This document shows positions 42,779-55,822 of a DNA stretch of 64,000 nucleotides, piece by piece (the first letter of the stretch is position 1; each line of letters starts with the position of its first letter). The notes beneath the pieces were generated by a model. It was not told where the DNA came from. It saw only the letters and a program-made list of their open reading frames with translations, and did no database searches. This DNA is from Pleurotus ostreatus/Saccharomyces cerevisiae fusant. Its lineage: Eukaryota > Opisthokonta. The DNA lies in assembly GCA_024196135.1 (NCBI GenBank), contig JAMQCK010000060.1, positions 48,491-112,490 on the forward strand, in the 5' to 3' direction. A program made the position numbers and the translations under genes.

Positions 42779-43634
42779 ATCATGGACGTCGCGGTGAACG
42801 GTGAGGACGAGATGCGGGACGCGCGCCGCAGCAGTGGATGGACTTCGGGGACGACGTGGCGGAGTCCTCACGCGCAGCCCGGGCCGTGTACGCGTCGCTA
42901 AACTTAGATGGACCTACAACAACAAAGAACGGCAAGCAAATGACCAATGAGGTCGGAAAGACGCCTTACAATCACCAGGTTTCCCGGGGCAAAATCAGTG
43001 TATAAGCACCAGGAGGCACGAATCAAAGATATAGTTGGCAGAACTACACGTCAATAAGCCTATGAGCGACTGCGCAGGTTTATGCAACGTCGACATGCGA
43101 TATGCGAAAGTCTCTGAACCCGGAACGCCGTGCCAGGATATCTACGATACTTTCCTCGCGTTCGTGGAAACTGCAAATGCGATACACAAGTGAATTCGCT
43201 CGTAATACGGAGGAATCCGACAAAACAAGTGATCGACGAGTTTAATTGGCACTTCCGTTAGTTGAGTTCGCTGGCAAACGCTGGAATTCGGTGAACGCTG
43301 ATGTAGCTTTGCACACCTCATCTGGAAGGCACCAGCCTCAGCACATTGTCGTGCACGCCCGATGGACTCCTTGTGGCGCGGTGAGTGTGAGGATGGTGAA
43401 AAGCGCCAGCAGTTGTGACTTCATAACGTGACGATATGATCGGCGTTCATTGACGCGACAGCCTTTGTTCACGTCGGAACGCCTTGTTTCCGTCCATCAC
43501 CACCACCTACCTTGTTCTACTCCCCCCCCCTCTCTGCTCGTATTGCCCTTGCATACCCGTGAGTCGCCAGTCGCTACCATGGTAATTCCCTCCTTGACAA
43601 CTCGTTCTACCCCTCCTGAAGGTTATCTTTCACC
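42779..43634. other. Intergenic region between STT3 and F-box gene 2, with a gene fragment
   Basis: It carries the divergent promoters of STT3 and F-box gene 2 and a 65-nt F-box gene fragment (43311-43375). Otherwise no gene is seen. Confidence 0.6.
43311..43375 (+). pseudogene. Fragment of F-box/LRR gene exon 2
   Basis: TCATCTGGAAGGCACCAG followed by CTCAGCACATTGTCGTGCAC and GATGGACT matches F-box gene 3 at 46897-46950 with few changes. This covers the STxxCTLDGL segment of the protein. It is out of any long frame and lacks the rest of the gene. Confidence 0.8.
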
Positions 43635-45192
43635 ATGCACGCCGCCCTCCGTACAACCGAGCTTCGCGCTATCATCTTCAAGCAGCTTCCCCCGCGGCCT
43701 CTCGCCGCTCTCGCTAGCACATGCAAGGAATTCTCGACGGCAGCCTTGGAGACTCTATGGCACGAGCTGAACGACTTGAGACCGATCTTGATGCTCTTAC
43801 CGCAGTCGGTGGTCGAAGGCACGGTGTGTACTCTGTCAAACAGATGATCAGTCTACTGACATTCTAAAGGGCTCGCTACATATCTCACCTGGAGACGTGG
43901 ACCGCATCCGCTACTACGGCCCGTTCGTCCGTCGTCTCACTGTTGGGTCCGAGCCGTACTTCCTCACCCCCGAGGGCCTGGGGCGAATCATCATTGCACT
44001 GGGCGGGGACGCCCTCTTTCCCAGGCTGACACATCTCCAGTATCATGGTCCATCGGCGTATGCGCCTCACTTGCACAATCTCATCTCGCCGACGCTTCTC
44101 GGCCTGGCTGTCCAGATCAGTGTTTCCGATGCGTCAGACGCAGACGAACACTTAGGGACGGAGATCACCACTCTGCTTGCGCCGAAGACACGAAAGCTTC
44201 GCAACGTCAAAGAGTTCTCCCTCACGATAGACCGGAAAGTCGCCCTGCTGCCTGTTACGAATATATTGGCTGGTTGGGGCGGCCTGCAGGTATTGTCGTT
44301 GACGGGACAGATCAAGAGCGACGTGTTGGACGCTGTGATAAGGATACCAGAGCTACGCTCTCTCGCGTTGCACTGCCATACCGAAGACAGCCTACCCAAA
44401 CTCAGCTATACGCTCGACAGGTCACTCGAACTCCCTTTGAGACATCTGAACATGCGCGTCTATAGCTTCATTTCCGCCTCAAACTTTCCTGGATCACTCC
44501 CTGGAGGGACACGCCTCGAGTTGTCTAAGCTACACGTTGAAGGCTACTACGACGCATGCGAACTCGAGCAATTCTGCCGGATTGTGCGCAGTCGCTGCAT
44601 CCCCGACCCTTTGGAGGATATAATATTCGAGTGCAATGAGGAGGCTCTACACTGGCAGATGCCGCCGTTTTCTCTTCCCGATCCCGCCATCACCCTCAAC
44701 GACTTTGCGCCTCTGCTTGCCTTCCACCAGCTCTGTAACTGCTCTATAACGGTGCCCACGACGCTGGACATCGCCGACAACGACCTCCGTGCTATGGCGC
44801 AGGCCTGGCCGCATATTCGGACATTGCGTCTGCGGGGCATACTCCCTAGCACGACGCGTTGCACGCTCGAGGGTCTCGTCCATCTCGCGCGGAACTGCAA
44901 GCGTCTGGAGCATATCACGATCGCATTGAGCTCCAGTACTGTCGCCATTCCCCGCGCAAGGCCGGACGATGCCCATCACGCTCTCCGCGATCTCGACGTG
45001 CTCAACTCGCCCATCAATCCTGGCGAAATAACCGCGGCTGCTATTTTCCTCGCGATGCATTTCCCCCAGCTCCGCCGCATAGCCGCAGGTCCGCCACATG
45101 AGATCGGCGGCGTGGCGTACGAACGCGGCTGGGACGCAGTGCTGAAGTCCATCCCCACACTCTTTAGCTATGCCAGAATCTGCTCGACATAG
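43635..45192 (+). CDS. F-box protein with LRR-like repeats, paralogue 2, 503 aa
   Basis: Exon 1 (43635-43823, again 189 nt) encodes the F-box (LRTTELRAIIFKQLPPRPLA, ALASTCKEFSTAALETLWHE). Exon 2 (43870-45192) starts GSLHISPGDVDRIRYYGPFV and carries LFPRLTHLQYHGPSAYAPHL, GGLQVLSLTGQIKSDVLDAV, ADNDLRAMAQAWPHIRTLRL and STTRCTLEGLVHLARNCKRL. This arrangement is identical to paralogue 1 on the other side of STT3, in opposite orientation, so STT3 lies inside the expanded family. Predicted SCF adaptor; target unknown. Confidence 0.84.
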
Positions 45193-45711
45193 CCTGTACG
45201 GTAAGACTCGTGTCTGTACGCAATGGCATTGGACTTACTGCTTGAACAGGATGCTTGTCGGTGACAAAATCTCGAATGACGGCGTGCGGAGGGCATGGTC
45301 CCTATCGACCACCTAGTGTTAGCGCGAACGAGGATAGTTATGGCTGGGAAAGTCCTACATCATAGCTACACGGGTCCGTGTCCATTATTTTACAACGAAC
45401 AAAGAACGAGAGACCTACTGGCTATAGTCTGTCAGCCTCTTTGACTGGCGCCTCAGTAAGATGTCGAGGGCCAATCCGATAGCATACACCGTGTTACACG
45501 CGCCTACAAGTCATGGACGAATCCTCACGTGCTGCAGAGGCGATTACCTAGTATGGTATTTCCGTGCCTTTGTCTTCGCCCACCACCTTCAAATCAACCT
45601 CGCGGATTGTTTTCTCGCTCAGCGCTCTTCGCCTCTCGCGGATATATGCTCTGCTATCCGCACTCTATGAATCGCTCCTCTTTCTTGCCTCTTCCAACCG
45701 GTCAGACAGGC
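45193..45711. promoter_or_regulatory. Intergenic region between F-box genes 2 and 3
   Basis: No gene. The frame of F-box gene 3 is open upstream of its chosen start back to about 45529, but this part (MNRSSFLPLPTGQTG and earlier) has no counterpart in the paralogues. Confidence 0.5.
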
Positions 45712-47239
45712 ATGCATGCCGTGCTCCGCACGGCCGAGCTTCGCGCTCTCATCTTTGAAGAGCTTCCGCGAAGGTCACTTGCTGCGCTCGCCAAATCGTG
45801 CAAAGAGCTCTCTTCGTCAGCGCTAGCGGTACTCTGGTACGAGCTGCGCAACCTCCAGCCCGTCTACAGGCTTTTGCCGGAGTCTAAAAGGGTGATAGAG
45901 GTGAGTCTCGTTCATAGAGTTGTGAGGTGACACACTGAGCTTCGTGAAGGGCGAGCTCGAGTACATCACTCCCAGGGACGTCGGTCGCATCAGATACTAC
46001 CGCGACTTTGTCCGTCGCCTCACCTTTCCGTTGCTACCGGCCGTGGGCCGCTTGTCTCCGTCTGCTCTGAGGCAGATCATCGTTGCCCTCGATGAAGAGT
46101 TTCTCTTTCCCCATCTCCGCTATCTTGACTACACTGGGCCTTCCGAATACTTCTCTACCTTCCCAGCCTTGATTCCGCACTCACTCACAAGTCTGCACCT
46201 CAACATAGAAGACGAGTGGTACTTGGACGACGCAGGTCTCTCTACTGCCACTGCTATGGAAGTAGTCACTCTGATGATGGCCAAAGTCCGGAGGCGAAAC
46301 ATCAGCGCGCTCTCGCTCCGACTGCCGCCAGAGACGCCTATTTGGCCTGTGGCAGAGATCTTGACGGGCTGGAACGGTTTGCGGACGCTGACAGTGATGG
46401 GGCAAATCGACGAGAAAACACTGGCGGCCATACACGCGCTTCCACTTCTACATTCCCTGACACTACTCTGCCACCCACGCGAATTCCTTCCGTTTTGTCG
46501 GACGGAGAGAAAGTCGTCTTCTTTGCGGACCGCCAAGATACACGTCCCGACCATGACTGATGCAGCGGCGGCCCTCGCCCTGAACTCGCCCCCCGACATA
46601 GACCCTCCCCTACGCCTTCACGAGCTGACTGTGTGGCCCGAGAACCCAGAAAATATGGAGTACCTCGGGAAACAATTGCGGAACCACTGCTCCCTCGATG
46701 ACCTGCAGAGCTTCATCGTCCAGTGGAACGAGTTATCCTCGGTGCCTTACGCTGTTGTCGTGACAATGCAGGATCTCCGTCCCCTGCTCGACTTCGTTAA
46801 CCTACGCCATGTCAGGGTGGACCTGAATTGTCGACTGGATCTCAGCAACGGCGACCTGCAGGCCATGGCGCACGCTTGGCCGCAGATCCGCACGCTTCAT
46901 CTGGAAGGCACCAGACTCAGCACATCGTCGTGCACGCTCGATGGACTACTTCCTTTCGCACACCACTGCAAACATCTCGAACAGCTCGCCGTCAAACTGC
47001 AGTCCGGGCCCGTCGCCCTCCCGACCAAAAGGCCAGACATTGTGCATCTCGGTCTCCGCGACATCGACTTTCTGGACTCGCCCATCGAGCCCAGGGAGAG
47101 GGCCAATGCCGCTGCCTTTCTGGCGATGCATTTCCCTTCAAGTATGCTTATTAGGTCCTCCTATGGTGAGCGGGGGTGGGATGATGTTATGTACATCTAT
47201 CCAACGTTCATCGAATTTGCCAGGGCATACTCAACATAG
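45712..47239 (+). CDS. F-box protein with LRR-like repeats, paralogue 3, 492 aa
   Basis: Exon 1 (45712-45900, 189 nt) has the F-box MHAVLRTAELRALIFEELPR and LAALAKSCKELSSSALAVLW. Exon 2 (45950-47239) starts GELEYITPRDVGRIRYYRDF and contains LFPHLRYLDYTGPSEYFSTF, GLRTLTVMGQIDEKTLAAI, NGDLQAMAHAWPQIRTLHLE and STSSCTLDGLLPFAHHCKHL. The start was set at MHAVLRT to match the paralogues, though an in-frame Met 15 codons upstream (45667) exists. It is tandem with paralogue 2 and more diverged from it than paralogue 1 is. Predicted SCF substrate adaptor. Confidence 0.84.
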
Positions 47240-47502
47240 ACTGTGAGTTTTCCTAGCTTTTGTTGAGGCTTCATTGAAGTTGACTCCGACGATAGGCCAG
47301 CGGAGGAGGAACGACTTGCGGATGATGTGAAGTCCCCCACTACGAAGAGCTGAATAAGTGATGGACAGAAGCCCCAATGTATGCTCTGTCTGACGCTGCA
47401 CATACATCTGCGTACAATACATGTACACGCGCGATGGGAGAGGTGCCTAAGAAGTGAGATTGATCTTTATATGATTCACAAACAAATTCCAGTTCCCCGA
47501 TC

Positions 47503-49595
47503 TCAGTACGTCGCGCGCATACACTCCAGCGGCCCCGGAGCTCCCCACGGATCCTCGTCAGGCCCGTATACCTCTGGGCACTGATCACACCGCCTGCCCA
47601 ACGTTTCCAGCTTCTCGCACCTCGGAGGCCTACCCTGCACGCGCGCCACGCACGCCGCATGGTCTTTGCAGGTCTTGAAGTGCTCCGCTCGATCGCGCAG
47701 CTCCCACATCGTCAGCACCATCACCTCGACGAGAGGCAGAGGGCGCTTGCGGCGCCGCGGTTGGGCCACCTGCGCCGTCACGTGGATGCGGACGTTCTCC
47801 TCGTCGCTCCGCTCGGGGTCGACGCTGTCCAGCTCCACTCCCGGGTAGAGCTGTATCTGGAAGGAGGACACCTGCCCATCGAAGCGGACGCAGAGCGCGA
47901 CGACGTAGGCGGGCCCGTCGGCGGAGAGATTTTCGAGTCGGACTTTATGGATGGTATCGAGGAGCCTCTGGCCATTCTCGTTGATGAAGTTCCTCGTAAG
48001 GAGCTTGACAAAGTGGGCATCTTTACAGTTCAGAAAACCTCTGTCTGCCTTGTACGTTAGTCACTGGGCGCGGTAAGTCCTTCGGTGGTTGCTCACCAGT
48101 GCGTATGACGGGCTCTATCCTCTTGAAGTTCTCTCGGTCTGATCTGTCGATGAGGGGGCAGAAGCACCTGTGCATGGGCCAGTGCTGCTTCTGGCACGCT
48201 TCCGAGCAGTAAAATGCGTCGTAGCATTCGCAGGACTTCACCCGCACACCCTCAAGCTGCCCCTTCGCCGGACAGCGCTTCAAAAATACTCAGCCTTCTG
48301 CGGCCACCTCGATGAGAACGGCGCACGTACCCAGTTGAAGCACTTCGGTCTGCACATCTCCTCGACTATCTCGCATCGCTTCATCAACTCCGCGTGAGCC
48401 TGGTACCACTGGGGCATTATCTTCACGTATGGGTCCTGCAGCACGCCCGCGGTCTCCAAGGACTCTCCCGCACGGTACCTCTGGAACGCTACCGCGGCAG
48501 GGAGATACGCAGTCCAAGAACCGAGCAGGAAAAGGAGCTTGATGAGCTTCCCCCTCACACTGCACGATATATTCGCCTCGGGCCGCCACAGAGAAGCGAC
48601 CAAAGGGAACACGCCAGCCTTGAGTGACCAGGCGACAGAACGGCGCTCCCAGTCCCAGAAGGATACAAGCAGGTCCAGCGCATAGCAAGCGACGTCGTTA
48701 CCGCCCGGCATGTTATGCAGCTTCCAGACGACGTCGACGAGTGCCTCCACGTCGCGCTCGCGCACCTTGGTGACCTCCATCTTCACGAAGAAGCGCTCCA
48801 GCTCACAAAGCTGCTTCTGGATCACGCTGAGGGTCTGCCGCATGAAGAAGTCGCGCGTCCTGCTCGCCACTCCATTCATGGTAAAGTCGATGAGCTGCGT
48901 GACACCAAGTATGATGAACCGATGCACGCGGTTAGACCTGTGGCTGACCGCGGCGAGGGCTTCCCACATGGCGTCGTGGTCGTAGTCGTCTTTGTTGCCC
49001 TTGGGCGCGACAGGTTTCGCCATGAGCGAGATGGTGTCGTTCACCTGCGTCATCCAGTGACCGTAGTCCCAGATCATCTCCTCGTCGTCTACCTTCAGCC
49101 ACAGGCAGCACCACAGCGTCATAGTCCACTCGTGCACCTGCCTGCTCCGCTCGAGAAGGTCCGCCAGGTGCTTCTTCAAGCGGAAGAAATGGCGCAGGAG
49201 GTTTATGCAGACACGGAAGTAAGCGCGGTCCAGCGGAAGAGGGCCCCTCGCCGGAAGCGCAAATTCGAGCCAGTTTATTATGTCGAACCATCCGTCGCGC
49301 AGAGAACCGAGCACCAAGTTCGCCGCTTGGGACGACTTGGAGGTTTCGGCCCATGACAGGACTGCCTCGAGGCTCACGAGGGCACTCAGCCCCGCGCGCA
49401 CGGTGGGATGAGTTTTGTACCAAGAGGAAGTCGGAAGGGAGAAGGGATCAATGGTGAGAGCGCTCAAGTCACCGCCATTCGATACAGTGTAGCATTGTAT
49501 AAGACGTGCCCCTCCGGGCCCAAAGTTTCCGCGTCCTTGTGCTGCTTAAGCACCATTCGTAGCGCAGCCATCACCTTCTTGTCGAGCTTGACCAT
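47503..49595 (-). CDS. MYND zinc-finger protein, with an apparent frame break near its 5' end
   Basis: A long alpha-helical N-terminal region (DPFSLPTSSWYKTHPTVRAG, WFDIINWLEFALP, LLRHFFRLKKHLADLLERS, RDVEALVDVVWKLHNMPG) precedes a MYND finger formed across an intron: RCEIVEEMCRPKCFNW joined to RCPAKGQLEGVRVKSCECYD and FYCSEACQKQHWPMHRCFC, with Cys pairs and the final HxxxC. The C-terminal part (NCKDAHFVKLLTRNFINENG) ends at 47503. The likely ATG at 49595 begins MVKLDKKVMAALRMVLKQHK, but that frame stops after YRMAVT while the conserved-looking frame resumes one base out of phase at about 49465. I found no splice pair that joins them well. MYND proteins usually mediate protein interactions; function unknown. 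Confidence 0.72.
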
Positions 49596-50102
49596 AGTAC
49601 GGGTGGGCTTCAGCAATGTCAATATCGTGGAGGCAGGGAGAGGTGCAGGTTTGGGTTGAAGTCGCTGGATGATAAGAATCGATAAACCACGTGCACAGAT
49701 AGGAGACAAATCTCACGACCATAAATTACTGTAAGTGGCGATTGCATGGGGCTAATTATCGCGAGGGCACTGCGCAAGGAGTCAATCTGAAGATAGTATA
49801 AAACAAGCGTATTCAGAGAAGGCAGAATGGTCAGCCGGAACTGCAGTCATCACCACAGAGCCTTACTCGTCCCAATCCAAGGACAGACCATCTCGGGCCC
49901 TACCCGCACCCTCTCCCTGAGCCACCTCCGGAAGCCTTGTCCAGCTGTGATATGCGCCGACATACCCAGAAACAACGACGGAGCCGGCTCAGCGCCTCAT
50001 GTGCTGGCGCTGAATTGATACAGAGTTGCAGCGTCATTGACGTTCGTTGATGTTGTTAATGGAATAACACCGAGATCAGACGAGGGGAGCGTGCACGAGC
50101 CT
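49596..50102. other. Intergenic region between MYND gene and RRP43
   Basis: It contains the MYND gene promoter and the RRP43 3' flank. One 63-codon plus-strand frame (49827-50018) has no motifs. No gene is seen. Confidence 0.5.
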
Positions 50103-51226
50103 TCACTCATAGATATATTCTGCAAGAAAGGATCGCCGCTTCGACGCGCTTGCTATGCATGAATCGACGAGGGCCTCACCGCCACCCATACCCGCCTGTG
50201 TGACGGACAGCACGCCCCCGTCTTGTCCGAGAATGACGGTCACATTAGTGTCCATCAACGGCTCTTCGAAAGAGGTGAGGTCGGACATGATGGTGTCGCT
50301 GAAACTTTGTGAACACAACGTTGGGCGCAAGGGACGATGTCACGCACCCATTAAAGACACCGAAAGACATCGCAATGGGAAGGTTGGTGAGAGTGAGCGG
50401 TACTCGATCGTGCCGCGAGCATGTAACTTTGCCAGTATCTTCGTCGTATTTCGCTCGCGGAAGACGTGCTGTAGGGATGATGAGGGGTACTTTCTCCCAA
50501 GTGATGAATGCTACATACTGCTTTTGAGTGCAGCGATCATAGCTATCAACGTCGCGTCGAACGCGTTTCCGTCGTAGTTGATGCAGGTGGCGTCAATGTA
50601 GAGGACCCATGCTGCCTTTCCGGGGTGTATGATGAGGGACGAAGTCGGCAGCACGTCGTGTCTGCAAGCGCATAAGCAAGGGTTCCCCACCCGCCGATCA
50701 CTAAACTCACGCCGCGAGCACTTCGTTCAACCGATCGGACAGAACCTGCGCCTCTTCTGTAGGCGGTCCTGGCTTGAACTTCGGCGAACAAATGGCAGGG
50801 AGGTCAACGTTCGGGACTGAAGAGCGCTTATGAGTACGTATGCTCAGTGAATCTGATTGGACGCACCGATGAAGCCATCTTCGGGACTATCCAAGTCGGG
50901 CTGAGCGATCTCTGCCTTCACTCCGCATACTATGGTCGTGTCGCCCAATCTGACGAGGGAGGACCCATCTGCGGTGGATATGGAGCCTAAAACGCGTTAA
51001 GATACACCTTCCCATGCTCTGTAGCGCTCGACGCACCGACATTGACCGCCACATCGCGCCAGGCATCAAATTCGCGCCCGTCAGGGCGTACGCGTTCCTC
51101 AAGGAAACGCTCATAGTAGATTCTTGGATGCAAGCGCTGAAAAACAGATGCCTTGAGCGCCTCCGCCTCGCTAGTCGTGAGCGCCGAAGTAGACGCGGTC
51201 GGCGCCGTCGTCGTCGATGTTGACAT
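50103..51226 (-). CDS. RRP43: Exosome complex component RRP43 (EXOSC8-like)
   Basis: Non-catalytic RNase PH-fold subunit of the exosome ring that degrades and processes RNA 3' ends in nucleus and cytoplasm. The start at 51226 gives a Ser/Thr-rich leader, then LHPRIYYERFLEERVRPDGR, AWRDVAVNVG joined over an intron to SISTADGSSLVRLGDTTIVC, GVKAEIAQPDLDSPEDGFI, VPNVDLPAICSPKFKPGPPT, AWVLYIDATCINYDGNAFDA, and the C-terminal GGVLSVTQAGMGGGEALVDS. The IS/ISTADGS and VPNVDLP stretches are diagnostic for EXOSC8/RRP43 rather than RRP42. Six or so introns. It is divergent from the class V aminotransferase gene, with only about 250 nt between start codons. Confidence 0.9.
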
Positions 51227-51475
51227 TTTACAGGGACCAAGCGTGCGAACCCATCACCGATTGTCCTCAGCCCGAACAGGAAGGCTTTGTTCTCGCGTAT
51301 CATGCGCCTCCTGCCATCGCACCCCATGTCGCCACCGTATAGACCGACAATCGGAGTCATGTTCCTTGTCAGAGAGCACCTCAGGAGCTTGTATTGCCCC
51401 TCTGAACGAGTCAGTTCGTGATCGCACGCCGCGGCGATAGGCAACCGTGATGACAAGTTCCATGCGGGCGGCGGT
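51227..51475. promoter_or_regulatory. Compact bidirectional promoter between RRP43 and class V PLP enzyme
   Basis: A gap of 249 nt separates the two divergent start codons, so both promoters must overlap or be shared. No TATA box is evident. Confidence 0.6.
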
Positions 51476-53115
51476 ATGTCTGCACCTCTTGCTTCTCACT
51501 CTCATATGGATCCAGAAATTCAGGCTCTTCTCCCCAACGCGGCGCTGCACGAGCTGGAGCAGCAGCCTGCGCCGCCGTTCGGTCATGCGCTCGCGAAATA
51601 CTTCTTAACGAGGCCTGACTATCTGAACCTCAATCACGGTGCGTACTCCGTCCCTCATCACTGCAAGATGCATTGAATGACTCGACCGGTAGGGTCGTAT
51701 GGCTCGTGCCCCAAGCCTGTGCTCGAATGGGCATTCGATCTCGACAGGGAGATCGAGGGGAACCCGGATCTGTTCATGCGTGTCGATTGTGCACCTCTGC
51801 TGGCGAAGGTCCGACAGCAGCTCGCAGACTTTATCGGAGTGAAGCAGAATGAGGTCGTCATCGTCCCCAACGCATCTCACGGCCTCAACACCGTTCTCTG
51901 GAACATCGAATGGGAAGCAGATGATACAATCGTCGTCTGTGAGTGATCCCCCAGCATCTCCACACTTCATCAATTCAACCAGCACAATAGGCACTACAAC
52001 ATACAATTCGATTGAGAAGACGGTTGCTTACCTCCATGATCGGGCCCCCCACCCCTCCATCTCCCAGTTCGTTCTATACCACCCTACGACGCGGGAGAAG
52101 ATCCTCAGCGACTGGGAGACCCATGTCAAGGACCTCGCCGCCAGCAAGACGTCTGGCAAGATCGTCGCCGTCATTGACTCCATCTCATCGAATCCCGGTA
52201 TTCTTCTACCCTGGGAGAAGATGGTCACCATTGCGAAGAAGTACGGCGCGCTCACCGTCATCGACGCCGCGCATTCCATCGGGCAGGAGCCAAACCTCAA
52301 GGAGAAGATAGCGGAGTCGGACCCGGACTTCTTCGTGTCGAACGCACACAAGTGGTTGTTCGCGAAGCGGGGCGCGGCGCTGTTCTACGTGCCAGAACGG
52401 TGAGGAGATCTATGCGCAGGCATTATATGTGGTGCTTATATCATGGTCTCAGCAACCAAGGGATCGTGAAAGCTACCTTCCCAGTGTCGGCGACGTACAA
52501 GTCTCCGAAGGACAGGAAGACTCCGGACGAGAGCTTCGTCGTGCAATACGATTGTGAGTAATTCTCCTTCTCCTCTCCGGCTTCTGCTCAAGTATCGTTT
52601 TAGGGAACGGCACCACCGATTGGGCGAACTACCTCAGCATCCCCCCCGCGCTCAAGTTTCGCAACTGGCTCGGCGGCGAGGACGCGATCATCGCCTACAA
52701 CCACAAACTCGCCTTTGAGGGCACGAAGCGCATGGCCGAGATCATGGGCACGGACATGATGTACCCTGAGGACACCGGCTTCGAGCTCTCGATGGTCAAC
52801 GTTGCGCTCCCGCTGCCACCATTTGGCAAAGGGCAGGAGGAGCTGAACCACAAGGCGCAAGATCTATTCCAGCGGAAGGTGCTGGAGGAGAGGAAGGTGG
52901 GAGCGCCGAAGTTCGAGCATGACGGTCGGTTGTGGACGAGGTTGAGTGGGCAGGTGTGGTTAGAGGTGAGTTGGGTCGAGGTATTTGACGGAGGAAACGA
53001 CTGACGGGGTCGTTAGATCGAAGACTTTGAGAAGACGGCGCATCATATCAAGGAGGCCTGCGAGGAGATCACCAAAGAGTTGGGGCTCGACAAGTACGTC
53101 CCGCTGAAGAAGTGA
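51476..53115 (+). CDS. Class V PLP-dependent enzyme, isopenicillin N epimerase/Egt2-like
   Basis: PLP enzyme of the aminotransferase class V fold. Spliced exons give FGHALAKYFLTRPDYLNLNH and GSYGSCPKPVLEWA, VVIVPNASHGLNTVLWNIEW, VAVIDSISSNPGILLPWEKM, VIDAAHSIGQEP (the Asp contacts the PLP ring nitrogen) and FFVSNAHKWLFAKRGAALFY, where the Lys of HKW is the Schiff-base residue. The opening NLNHGSYG and PNASHGLNTVL resemble fungal hercynylcysteine sulphoxide lyase (Egt2), the last enzyme of ergothioneine synthesis, which is my preferred but unproven role; other class V lyases are possible. The tail may end at 53113-53115, but a good donor (GTGAGT) overlaps that stop and an acceptor at about 53166 would add some 28 residues. 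Confidence 0.8.
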
Positions 53116-53676
53116 GTACGTGACCTTTTTATTTCGTTGGCGAGCTGTAACTGACCCCCTCGAAAGGCTCGCTGCCCCTCATGTACAACAAATGGGATCA
53201 ATGGGGAATAAAGGGAAGGATCAAGTTGTATACCATATCATTCAGCGTCACAGGTAGCACGATATGAAGCGTTGCTGCTGCCGAGAGCTCTGGATTCGGG
53301 TCCGAAAGAGGATCAACTTTGCCGCGGAAGGTACCCCATGCCGTTGCTGCCCTGCGAATGCGGGGCTCCGCGTAAATTGCACGACCATCGTTCTTGAGCA
53401 ACTTTCGCTGGGACGCTCTATGAGCTTTCCTGTCGTTTGCGACCACAAGTAACGATCACTTGACTGCTGTGTACCCAGCTTGTACCATTCGCGCCTTGCC
53501 TTTGTTCTCTCAAAAAGGAGATTCCTAAAGTTGTGGGTGTCGCCGTGGTATCTTATCAGGCCGCGATAGGCGCGTGATCATTCGCCTCCGGCCAGAATGT
53601 AGTCCGCGGATCGCTTTATACGCGCTCAAATGACTAGACTGCATCGTGTCTCTCCTTCTTCTCCTCTTCCTCCACC
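53116..53676. other. Intergenic region, or last exon of the class V enzyme
   Basis: If the alternative intron (about 53108-53166) is used, the class V enzyme continues to a TAG near 53251-53253. The rest holds the transaminase promoter. No separate gene is seen. Confidence 0.5.
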
Positions 53677-55504
<1,828 letters not shown>

Positions 55505-55822
55505 ATCTGACGAACGTTTGCTTGATTTACCGCGGAGAAATGTAGAAAAACGCGAATCTAGTGTAGCGCACTGTACCAACCTACCCAAAATTCACTTCCG
55601 GCGCTACGTCGCTGCTATCCTGGACACTGCGGGATTTCTAACACCTTCGACATGACTGGGCGCAGCGCAAGTTCAACATTCGTCGCCTCCCGGCAATCGC
55701 CGGTCATTTAATTCCGGATCGTCGGCCCGGGCCCGCCACCGAAGCGCGATCGATACTCCCGTCTTGCTCGCAGACTCGACGCGCCATCGGAAGACTCTCG
55801 TTGCTGCTTGGCTTCTACCACC
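55505..55822. promoter_or_regulatory. Intergenic region between GABA transaminase and PMI
   Basis: Short spacer that should hold the PMI promoter. No gene seen. Confidence 0.5.

Noticed and set aside
48715..49356. 213-codon plus-strand open frame opposite the MYND gene
   Set aside because: Antisense shadow of the MYND protein exon, with no domain signal of its own.
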